From positions 1-5,458 of the forward strand of contig JAUNRO010000131.1 in assembly GCA_030544185.1 (NCBI GenBank): a DNA stretch of 5,458 nt. Direction: 5' to 3'. Under the pieces are notes generated by a model. It was not told the DNA's origin and made no database searches. It saw nothing but the letters and a program-made list of their open reading frames with translations. This document shows positions 1 through 5,458 of the stretch, piece after piece; the stretch's first letter is position 1, and the number at the start of each line of letters is the position of its first letter. Position numbers and translations under genes: made by a program. This DNA is from Propionibacteriaceae bacterium (GTDB lineage: Bacteria; Actinomycetota; Actinomycetes; Propionibacteriales; Propionibacteriaceae).

Positions 1-1
1 A

Positions 2-190
2 AAGAAGACCACAGCGGCCAAGACGACTCCGGCCAAGAAGGCCCCGGCGAAGACGGCTGCGAAGAAGACCACGCCCACGAAGACCACCGCCTCGAAATCG
101 ACCCCGGCGAAGAAGACGACCCCGGCGAAGACCGCTGAGTCGGCGAAGTCCGAAGGGTCCGCAGGAGCGAGCGGATCCGCGTCCTCGTGA
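2..190 (+). CDS. 3' end of an unidentified gene encoding a lysine-rich basic tail (5' truncated)
   Basis: Only the last 62 codons are visible, so the body of the protein and its function are unknown. The reading frame is in phase with position 2 and ends at TGA 188-190. The visible part holds 14 lysines, with Ala, Pro and Thr between them. From residue 2 to 37 of the visible part a lysine falls at every fifth position, giving units such as KTTPA and KSTPA. The last 18 or so residues lose the lysines and become Ser/Gly/Ala-rich. Such low-complexity basic tails are known on HupB (nucleoid protein), HbhA (surface adhesin) and H1-like proteins in actinobacteria, and bind DNA or polyanionic glycans. 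Attachment to any of these is inference; in this operon position the body could be something else. The stop overlaps the next GTG start (GTGA), so the two genes are probably translationally coupled. Confidence 0.8.
   Translation, partial: KKTTAAKTTPAKKAPAKTAAKKTTPTKTTASKSTPAKKTTPAKTAESAKSEGSAGASGSASS
5..130 (+). repeat. Degenerate 15-bp (five-codon) repeat coding for a KxxPA-like tail
   Basis: In-frame lysine codons recur every 15 bases from codon 2 to codon 37 of the visible frame. After that one extra codon is inserted and the next unit follows. The insertion shows in the DNA as an exact 15-bp direct repeat, CGACCCCGGCGAAGA, at 99-113 and 117-131, with a period of 18 rather than 15. The units are otherwise degenerate at the DNA level, so the pattern is kept in the protein more than in the DNA. 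Confidence 0.7.
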
Positions 191-417
191 TCTCGACCCC
201 CGGCCCCCGGCCTGTTCCGCCACCCGGTGCCGATCGGCCCGGGACTCCCCCGGGCGAGGCTCCGGTCACGCTGCCGCCTGCCCACCCCGAGGTGCAGGCG
301 GCACTCGCCGATCTGACGGCCGACCTGCCCGAGCTGTCGCTGGCCCAGCATCACGACCGCTATGTCGCGGTCCTCGAGTTGTTGCACGAGGTGCTTGAGG
401 AGTCCCGCTCCCGGTGA
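187..417 (+). CDS. Small conserved actinobacterial protein preceding tlyA, function unknown (76 aa)
   Basis: The function is unknown. Residues 1-34 are proline-rich (13 prolines) and probably disordered. Residues 35-72, starting at the HPEV stretch, look like two amphipathic helices rich in Leu, Ala and Glu. There is no signal peptide, membrane segment or metal motif. Size, position and the pattern of His-Pro followed by Leu/Ala-rich helices fit the short protein found just before tlyA in many actinobacteria (Rv1693 in M. tuberculosis); this match is from gene order and pattern, not from an alignment. The GTG start at 187 overlaps the upstream stop. The nearest AGGAG (163-167) is 19 bases away, too far to act normally, so translation likely depends on coupling to the upstream gene. 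An internal GTG at 292 would remove the HP motif and is less likely. The stop overlaps the tlyA start by four bases. Confidence 0.75.
   Translation: MISTPGPRPVPPPGADRPGTPPGEAPVTLPPAHPEVQAALADLTADLPELSLAQHHDRYVAVLELLHEVLEESRSR
396..402 (+). promoter_or_regulatory. Shine-Dalgarno sequence for tlyA
   Basis: TGAGGAG lies inside the end of the upstream small gene, 11 bases before the GTG at 414. It supports that GTG as the tlyA start and suggests tlyA can recruit ribosomes itself as well as by coupling. Confidence 0.55.
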
Positions 418-1145
418 CCCGCCTGGACGCTCTGCTCGTCGAGCGAGGACTGGCCCGGTCCCGCTCGCAGGCAGCCGAACTGGTGCGGGCAGGCAAGGTC
501 CGCCTCGCCGGCGTACCCGTCCGCAAACCCGCCACCTCGGTTGGCGTCGACGCCGAGATCGACGTGGATCGCGACCCCTGGGTGTCCCGGGCCGCCCACA
601 AGCTCCTCGGTGCGCTGGACGACCTGCGCATCACGGTCCCCGAGCGCGCGCTCGATGCCGGCGCCTCGACCGGCGGATTCACCCAGGTGTTGCTCAGCCG
701 GGGCGCCGTCCGGGTCTATGCGGTCGACGTCGGCACTGATCAGCTCGCCGCGGGCCTGCGCGCCGACCCCCGGGTCGTGGTCCACGAACAGACCAACCTG
801 CGCGACCTCACCCTCGCTCACGTCGGCCACGAACCTGTCGGGCTGGTGGTCGCGGACGTCTCGTTCATCTCCCTGACCCTGCTGCTCGACCCGATCCTCG
901 GCGTGCTCGCTCCGGACGGCGAGGCCCTGCTGATGGTCAAGCCCCAATTCGAGGTCGGCCCCGGCCGCCTCGGCAAGAGCGGCATCGTCCGCGACCCAAC
1001 CCTGCGCCAGGAGGCGGTCGCTGCGGTGTCGGCGGCCGCGGCGACCCGCGGGTGGGCCACGGTTGCGACCGCCGAGAGCCGCCTGCCCGGCCCCGCCGGG
1101 AACGTCGAGTATTTCATCCACATCAGGCAGCCTCACCTATGCTGA
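414..1145 (+). CDS. tlyA: TlyA family 2'-O-ribose rRNA methyltransferase (hemolysin A homologue), short form
   Basis: TlyA transfers a methyl group from S-adenosylmethionine to ribose 2'-OH groups of rRNA cytidines (23S C1920 and, in the long type, 16S C1409); loss gives resistance to capreomycin and viomycin in mycobacteria. Residues 1-50 form an S4 RNA-binding domain (LDALLVERGLARSRSQA onward). Residues 58-235 form the methyltransferase domain, with the SAM-binding loop LDAGASTGGF at 80-89. The K-D-K-E catalytic residues known for the family are all present: K63, D148 (VADVSF), K176 (VKPQFE) and E232 (NVEYF). At 243 residues it is shorter than the 268-residue M. tuberculosis enzyme at both ends, matching the type I class by length. 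The interdomain linker reads DPWV rather than RxWV, and the following stretch is SRAAHK rather than SRGAHK. The GTG start sits in a GTGA overlap with a good Shine-Dalgarno. The older name hemolysin reflects early haemolysis assays. Confidence 0.96.
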   Translation: MTRLDALLVERGLARSRSQAAELVRAGKVRLAGVPVRKPATSVGVDAEIDVDRDPWVSRAAHKLLGALDDLRITVPERALDAGASTGGFTQVLLSRGAVRVYAVDVGTDQLAAGLRADPRVVVHEQTNLRDLTLAHVGHEPVGLVVADVSFISLTLLLDPILGVLAPDGEALLMVKPQFEVGPGRLGKSGIVRDPTLRQEAVAAVSAAAATRGWATVATAESRLPGPAGNVEYFIHIRQPHLC

Positions 1146-2092
1146 GGCTCGTGAGAGCTCCCGAGTCGTGTCGCGAGATCGCCGTTCTCACGCATATTCA
1201 CCGCCCGGAAGCGATCGCTGCGGCGTGCCGGCTGATCAGCGGACTCACCGAGCAGGGAATCGCCTGCCTGCTGCCTGAGGAGGACATCGAGGCGATGGGC
1301 GATGCCCTTCGGGGACTCCACATCCGTCCGTTGTCCCCCGATCTGCCGCGGGGCGCGCTTGAGCTGGCCGTCGTCTTCGGCGGCGACGGCACGATTCTGC
1401 GCGGGGCCGAATGGGCGATGCCCGTCGACGTCCCGCTGCTCGGGGTCAACCTCGGTCACGTCGGCTTTCTCGCCGAGGCGGAGTCGTGGGAGATCGACCA
1501 GGTCGTCTCGCACGTCGTGGGCCGCGGCTGGACGGTCGAGGAACGGTTCACGGTCGATGTCGTGGTCCGCGACCGGCCCGCGCGCGACGGCGGCCAGGTG
1601 ACCTGGTCCTCGTTCGCGGTCAACGAGGTCTCGATGGAGAAGGCCGCCCGCGAGCGGATGCTCGAGCTGATGATCGCCATCGACGACCGCCCGCTGCACC
1701 GCTGGGCCTGCGACGGGGTGCTCGTGGCGACCCCGACGGGCTCCACGGCCTACACCTTCTCCGCCGGCGGCCCCGTCATCTGGCCCGCGCTCGACGCGCT
1801 GCTCGTGGTCCCGCTGAGCGCCCATGCGCTGTTCGCCCGGCCGCTGGTGCTGGGTCCCCAGTCGACGGTGACCTGTCAGCTGATCAACAGCCCCGAGAAC
1901 GCGGGTGTCGTCTGGTGCGACGGGCGGCGCAGCGTGGACCTCACCGGCGGGATGGAGATCGAGGTCTCCGCGGGCGCGCACCGCCTGCGGCTCGCCCGGC
2001 TGGGGATGGCGCCGTTCACCGATCGGCTCGTGCGGAAATTCGGACTGCGGGTCGAGGGCTGGCGCGGTGCAGCGGAGCAGCGCCGGTCGTGA
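1139..2092 (+). CDS. nadK: NAD kinase (ATP/polyphosphate type)
   Basis: Cytosolic NAD kinase phosphorylates NAD+ to NADP+, the only route to NADP; the M. tuberculosis homologue PpnK uses ATP or polyphosphate. Family marks are all present in this 317-residue protein: GGDGT at 81-85 with the catalytic Asp83, GVNLGHVGFLAE at 102-113, the Asn-Glu pair at 162-163 (VNEVSMEK), the nucleotide-binding DGVLVATPTGSTAY at 192-205 followed by SAGGP, and the C-terminal APFTDRLVRKF at 291-301. The ATG at 1139 overlaps the tlyA stop by seven bases and was chosen because it keeps the coupled layout. A GTG at 1151 (four residues shorter) is an alternative, but its GAGG at 1144-1147 is only three bases away. 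A still earlier in-frame ATG at 1052 would lie deep inside tlyA and is unlikely. No residue typical of the family appears missing. Confidence 0.96.
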   Translation: MLRLVRAPESCREIAVLTHIHRPEAIAAACRLISGLTEQGIACLLPEEDIEAMGDALRGLHIRPLSPDLPRGALELAVVFGGDGTILRGAEWAMPVDVPLLGVNLGHVGFLAEAESWEIDQVVSHVVGRGWTVEERFTVDVVVRDRPARDGGQVTWSSFAVNEVSMEKAARERMLELMIAIDDRPLHRWACDGVLVATPTGSTAYTFSAGGPVIWPALDALLVVPLSAHALFARPLVLGPQSTVTCQLINSPENAGVVWCDGRRSVDLTGGMEIEVSAGAHRLRLARLGMAPFTDRLVRKFGLRVEGWRGAAEQRRS

Positions 2093-3777
2093 TCAGCGAG
2101 CTGCGGATCCGCGATCTCGGTGTCATCGAGTCGGCCACGCTCGACCTCGCTCCGGGGTTCACCGCGGTCACCGGCGAGACCGGTGCGGGCAAGACCATGA
2201 TCGTCACCAGCCTCGGGCTCCTGCTGGGCGCCCGCGCGGATTCCGGGGTGGTCCGCCGCGGCGCCGATCGCGCCCGCGTCGAGGGCACGTTCGGACTCGT
2301 GCCCGCCGATGTCGGCGTACGCGTGGGGGAGGCGGGCGGCGAGATCGAGGACGGGTCTCTGCTCGTCGCCCGGCAGGTCACCGCGAGCCGCTCGCGGTGC
2401 TTCCTCGGCGGGGCCGGCGTGCCGGTTTCCGTCGCCGCCGACATCACCGCCGATCTCGTCACGATCCACGGCCAGTCCGAGCAGCTGCGCCTGGCCGCGC
2501 CGGAGCGGCAGCGGGAGATCCTGGATCGGTACGCCGGGACGGGCCTCGGGGCAGAGCTCACTGCCTATCGCCGGGACTGGGCCGAACGCCAGGCCGCCCG
2601 CACGGAGCTCACCGAGCTGCGCGACCACGCCCGCGAGCGAGCCCGGGAGGTGGACCTGCTGCAGTTCGGGCTCGCCGAGATCGAGCAGGTCGATCCCCAG
2701 TCCGGGGAGGACCGGGAGCTCGCCGCCGAGGCCGAGCGCCTCCAGGCGGTCGACGACCTGCGGCTCGGGGCCCACACGGCGCTGATCGCCCTGGCCGGCG
2801 ACGAGGACAGCATCGACGCGGGCTCCGCGCTGACCGCGGCCGCCACGGCCCGCAAGTCCCTCGCGGAGGCCGCCGACGCCGATGCCGCGCTGGCGCCGCT
2901 CGCCGAACGCGCCGCCGACCTGCAGGTCCTGGCCGCCGAACTGGCCCAGGACGTCGCGGGCTATCTGTCCGACCTGGAGGCCGACCCGAACCGGCTGGAG
3001 TGGATCGCCGAACGCCGGTCGGCGCTGCAGGGACTGACCCGAAAATACGGGGAGACGGTCGACGAGGTGCTCGCCTGGAGCCAGGCGTCCGCGGCCCGAC
3101 TGGGGGAGCTCACCTCCAGCGATGACCGGATCGACGCGCTCGCAGCGCGGGTGAGCGCGCTCGACGAGGCCCTCGCCCAGCGCGCGACGGTGATCACCCG
3201 CCACCGCCAGACCGCCGCGGAGCGGCTGGCCGACGCAGTCCTCGACGAGCTGACGGCGTTGGCGATGCCCCATGCCCGCCTCGAGTTCATGCTCGAACCT
3301 CTGCCAGAGCTCGGGCCCCACGGCGCGGAACAGATCGTGCTCCAGTTCACCGCCAACCCCGGCAGCGCCCCCCGGCCCCTCGGCAAGGTGGCCTCCGGCG
3401 GCGAGCTGTCCCGGATCCGGCTGGCCCTCGAGGTCGTGCTCGCCGAGGGATCGGGCACCGCGACGTTCGTCTTCGACGAGGTGGACGCCGGTGTCGGTGG
3501 GGCCGTCGCGATCGAGATCGGCCGCCGCCTGGCCCGGCTGTCCCGCCACGCCCAGGTGGTCGTGGTCACCCACCTCGCCCAGGTCGCGGCCTTCGCCGAC
3601 CGCCACCTCGTCGTCCGCAAGTCCTCCGACGGCCAGGTGACCACCTCCGGCGTACACCACCTGGACGACGACCAGCGCGTCGCCGAGCTCGCCCGCATGA
3701 TGGCCGGGCTCGAGGACTCCGACACCGCCCTCGCCCATGCAGCGGAGCTGCGCGCGCTCGGGGCGCAACCCGGCTGA
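2089..3777 (+). CDS. recN: DNA repair protein RecN (SMC-like ATPase)
   Basis: RecN is an SMC-related ATPase that acts early in recombinational repair of double-strand breaks, gathering broken ends and working with RecA on the nucleoid. The 562 residues show a complete, normally sized protein. The N-terminal head carries Walker A GETGAGKT at 29-36 and the IHGQSEQ stretch at 126-132. A long Ala/Glu/Arg-rich region, about 155-380, is the shortened coiled-coil arm with heptad-like Leu/Ala spacing. The C-terminal head carries the ABC signature SGGELSR at 436-442, Walker B TFVFDEVDAGVGG at 459-471 with Asp463 and Glu464, and the switch histidine His495 in VVTHLAQVAAFAD. The GTG at 2089 overlaps the nadK stop (GTGA), with GGAG at 2074-2077; the protein then begins ISELRIRDLGVIE, the usual RecN start. 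The frame stays open far upstream inside nadK, but that extension has no RecN-like sequence. No LexA/SOS box is visible before it. Confidence 0.97.
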   Translation: MISELRIRDLGVIESATLDLAPGFTAVTGETGAGKTMIVTSLGLLLGARADSGVVRRGADRARVEGTFGLVPADVGVRVGEAGGEIEDGSLLVARQVTASRSRCFLGGAGVPVSVAADITADLVTIHGQSEQLRLAAPERQREILDRYAGTGLGAELTAYRRDWAERQAARTELTELRDHARERAREVDLLQFGLAEIEQVDPQSGEDRELAAEAERLQAVDDLRLGAHTALIALAGDEDSIDAGSALTAAATARKSLAEAADADAALAPLAERAADLQVLAAELAQDVAGYLSDLEADPNRLEWIAERRSALQGLTRKYGETVDEVLAWSQASAARLGELTSSDDRIDALAARVSALDEALAQRATVITRHRQTAAERLADAVLDELTALAMPHARLEFMLEPLPELGPHGAEQIVLQFTANPGSAPRPLGKVASGGELSRIRLALEVVLAEGSGTATFVFDEVDAGVGGAVAIEIGRRLARLSRHAQVVVVTHLAQVAAFADRHLVVRKSSDGQVTTSGVHHLDDDQRVAELARMMAGLEDSDTALAHAAELRALGAQPG

Positions 3778-3820
3778 AGCCCCCGGCGGTGGCCCCGACC
3801 GACTGAGCCCGAGCGGGCGC

Positions 3821-3836
3821 ATGATGGGCCCATCAT
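3821..3836. promoter_or_regulatory. Perfect 16-bp palindrome in the recN-downstream gap, possible operator
   Basis: ATGATGGGCCCATCAT reads the same on both strands without a mismatch or spacer. It lies 43 bases after the recN stop and 17 bases before the GTG of the membrane protein gene. There is no following T-run, so it is not a standard terminator. As RNA it could form a six-pair stem with a GGCC loop. A dimeric repressor site is possible, but the regulator is unknown. The first two codons of the palindrome are in-frame ATGs for the downstream gene, so it could also be coding sequence. Confidence 0.35.
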
Positions 3837-3844
3837 CGACGGAC

Positions 3845-3849
3845 AGGAG
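3845..3849 (+). promoter_or_regulatory. Shine-Dalgarno sequence for the zinc-ribbon membrane protein
   Basis: AGGAG ends four bases before the GTG at 3854. The spacing is a little short, but this is the strongest ribosome site in the gap and favours that GTG over the in-frame ATGs at 3821 and 3824, which have only weak purine runs before them. Confidence 0.55.
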
Positions 3850-3853
3850 ACCT

Positions 3854-5458
3854 GTGACTGACGGCGTGCGCTATTTCGACCCTCGGCGGTGCCCCGTGTG
3901 CGGGGCCGCCCGGAGCGCGGTCGACCGGTGCGCCGGCTGCGGGGCGGTGTTCCTGGACCCCCGGATCGCGGAACTGGGGCGTACGCTGCAGCGCGCCGAC
4001 GCCATCCGCGCCGACGTCCTGGCGCGAGCGGCACGTCCCGCCGATCCCGCCGCGGAAACCCCGGCCCCGGGTCGCCACGGCGTCCCCCGGCGCAGGCGTC
4101 CGTTCGCCGGCGGGCCCGGCCCGGCCCCGCGGCAGGACCCCCCACCGCCCCGGCCGCAGAGCCCCTCGGTGGGCTGGGTGCTGCTGGCGGTGGGTGCCCT
4201 GTGCCTCATGGTGGCGGCCGGGATCTTCATCGCCGTCACCTGGGACACCCTCGGCTGGCTGCTGCGCGGCGCGATCATGCTCGGGGTCACCGCCGTGTTC
4301 GCGGCGACCGCCGAACTCACCCGGCGCAGGGGCCTGCGGGCCTCGGCCGAGGCGCTCACCGGAATTGCGGGGGTGCTGTGGCTCACCACCCTCGTCTCCG
4401 GCAGCCGGCTGTTGCCCGAGAGCGTCTGGTGGCCGCCGCTGATCGGGGTCGCGGTCGCCGCCGCCGCCCTGATCGCCGACGCCTGGCACGCCCGGTCGCG
4501 GGACCGGCTGTGGTCGGTCGATGCACTGATGGCGCTGTCGGTGCCGATCCTGTTCGGTGGCTTCAGTTATGCCGCAGGCGACTGGCATCCGCTGATATCG
4601 GGCCTCGTGCTCGCCGCCGGGGTCCTCGCCCACCTGCGCTGGCCGACCCGCCGGCTGGTGATCACCCGCATCGCCTGCCTCCTGGCCGGCGTGGTCGCCG
4701 GGGCCAGCCTGGCCGTTCAGGCCATAGCCGGGCTCGCCCCCCAGGGCAATGCCGCCGACGGCTGGCGCCTGCTGGTCCCACTCGCCGCGCTGGGCGTGCT
4801 CGCCGCGCGCAGCTCCATCGTCGCCGTCCGCCGGCTGGCCTCGGGCCTCGCCGGAGCACTCGCGGCCGGGGCAGTCCTCGCGGCCACCTCGCGGCTGCCC
4901 CTGGAGACGCTGCCGTGGATCTGTCTGGGCCTCGCGCTGCCCGCCGCCGTGGTCTGGCTCTGGGCTCGCGCCGACCACGAGGCCGTCGCCGCCGGTCGCG
5001 CCGCGAGCCTGGGCTGGCTGGCGCCCCCCGGCATCGGCGGGCTGGCGGTCGTGGCGGTCACGTTCGCCCGCCTGTGGGCCGGCCCGCAGTTCGAGCCCGG
5101 GTCGTGGTGGATGCTCAGCAGCATCGGGTTCGTGGGCCTGGGACTGGTCGTCGGCGTGGCCCGCACCCGTGGGTTCGCCAGGCCCCTGCGGGTGACCGAT
5201 GGGATCGCGATCCTCGGCGCCTGGACCGCCGCGCTGGTCCTGGTCTATGGCACCTTCCTCAGCGCCCTTCTCGTGCTCACGCCGGTGCTCGCGGCACTGC
5301 TCCTGCTGGCCCGGCTCACCCGCACCCTCACGCCGGTCTGGTGCGCGGGCGCCACCGCGGTCTGGCTGTGGACGTTGGTCGGCGCCGGCGGCTGGATCGC
5401 GCTGGCTGCGTTGCTGGTGGTCGCGACGGCGGCGCTGTTCTGGGGGTACGCCGGGGCG
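3854..5458 (+). CDS. Zinc-ribbon polytopic membrane protein, SCO7613-like (3' truncated)
   Basis: The biochemical role is unknown. The 535 visible residues stay open to the window edge. Residues 13-29 hold a CxxC-x9-CxxC zinc ribbon (Cys13, 16, 26, 29). It is followed by a short helix (about 36-60) and a proline-rich linker (about 61-105, with PPPP at 97-99 and neighbours). From about 106 on there are roughly 14-16 hydrophobic segments, the first at 107-129, with short basic loops such as TRRRGLRA at 156-163. This plan (YxDPxxCPxC start, disordered linker, then a long run of Ala/Leu/Val helices with a Trp-x-x-Leu and RRRGLRA region) matches what I recall of actinobacterial proteins annotated as SCO7613 C-terminal domain-containing membrane proteins. 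The family name is from memory, not a search. There is no signal peptide; the ribbon is expected in the cytoplasm. The ATGs at 3821 and 3824 are alternative starts, adding 11 or 10 residues. The gene is separated from recN by 76 bases and has its own ribosome site. Confidence 0.8.
   Translation, partial: MTDGVRYFDPRRCPVCGAARSAVDRCAGCGAVFLDPRIAELGRTLQRADAIRADVLARAARPADPAAETPAPGRHGVPRRRRPFAGGPGPAPRQDPPPPRPQSPSVGWVLLAVGALCLMVAAGIFIAVTWDTLGWLLRGAIMLGVTAVFAATAELTRRRGLRASAEALTGIAGVLWLTTLVSGSRLLPESVWWPPLIGVAVAAAALIADAWHARSRDRLWSVDALMALSVPILFGGFSYAAGDWHPLISGLVLAAGVLAHLRWPTRRLVITRIACLLAGVVAGASLAVQAIAGLAPQGNAADGWRLLVPLAALGVLAARSSIVAVRRLASGLAGALAAGAVLAATSRLPLETLPWICLGLALPAAVVWLWARADHEAVAAGRAASLGWLAPPGIGGLAVVAVTFARLWAGPQFEPGSWWMLSSIGFVGLGLVVGVARTRGFARPLRVTDGIAILGAWTAALVLVYGTFLSALLVLTPVLAALLLLARLTRTLTPVWCAGATAVWLWTLVGAGGWIALAALLVVATAALFWGYAGA

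Noticed and set aside
1..190. The repetitive start of the window considered as a CRISPR array or satellite repeat
   Set aside because: The repeats are degenerate, 15 bases long without spacers, and stay in one open reading frame, so they are coding low-complexity sequence.
360..1981. Antisense open frames of 258 and 282 codons opposite tlyA and nadK
   Set aside because: They mirror the codon structure of tlyA and nadK, carry no recognisable motif, and have no supporting start signals.
1411..3777. A possible longer recN beginning inside nadK at ATG 1411
   Set aside because: The upstream 226 codons are an out-of-frame reading of nadK, rich in Arg/Gly/Pro. The RecN homology starts exactly at GTG 2089, which overlaps the nadK stop.
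3807..3818. Short GC hairpin GCCC-GAGC-GGGC in the gap after recN, considered as a terminator
   Set aside because: The stem is only four pairs with a four-base loop and there is no T-run after it. Such stems are expected by chance in DNA this rich in G and C.
1876..3822. A 648-codon open frame on the - strand opposite recN
   Set aside because: The frame is open because of the GC-rich codon bias of recN. Its translation is low-complexity Gly/Ala/Arg/Glu without any family motif, while the + strand encodes a complete RecN.
3833..4978. A 381-codon open frame on the - strand opposite the membrane protein gene
   Set aside because: The product is Gly/Pro/Arg-rich with no domain pattern. The + strand frame has a zinc ribbon and regular hydrophobic segments and is clearly the real gene.

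Overview
The window comes from a high-GC actinobacterium. By eye the DNA is roughly 70% G+C, third codon positions are almost all G or C, and three of the five complete or start-visible genes begin with GTG. The block small conserved protein - tlyA - nadK - recN is the order familiar from actinobacteria such as Mycobacterium tuberculosis (Rv1693 to Rv1696). A more exact placement, for example in Propionibacteriales, is possible but cannot be fixed from sequence reading alone.

Layout, all on the + strand. (1) Positions 2-190 hold the 3' end of an unidentified gene whose product ends in a lysine-rich tail built on a five-residue period, like the tails of actinobacterial HupB or HbhA. (2) Positions 187-417 hold a 76-residue protein with a proline-rich front and a helical back half; it matches the small uncharacterised protein usually found just before tlyA. 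(3) Positions 414-1145 hold tlyA, a 2'-O-ribose rRNA methyltransferase in a short form. (4) Positions 1139-2092 hold nadK, NAD kinase. (5) Positions 2089-3777 hold recN, the SMC-like DNA-repair ATPase. (6) Positions 3778-3853 are the only real gap; it holds a perfect 16-bp palindrome and a Shine-Dalgarno sequence. (7) From 3854 to the window end runs a large polytopic membrane protein with an N-terminal four-cysteine zinc ribbon, resembling the family named after SCO7613; its 3' end lies outside the window.

The first five genes overlap at every junction (three times as GTGA, once as a 7-base ATG...TGA overlap), so they look like one translationally coupled operon. Its visible known products serve ribosome modification, NADP supply and double-strand-break repair. 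They do not form one pathway, and the cluster is best seen as a conserved housekeeping operon. The membrane protein after the gap probably has its own translation signal and perhaps its own promoter. No mobile element, CRISPR array, RNA gene or defence system was seen. The most unusual items are the pentad-repeat tail, the short TlyA with an altered interdomain linker, the palindrome and the zinc-ribbon membrane protein.
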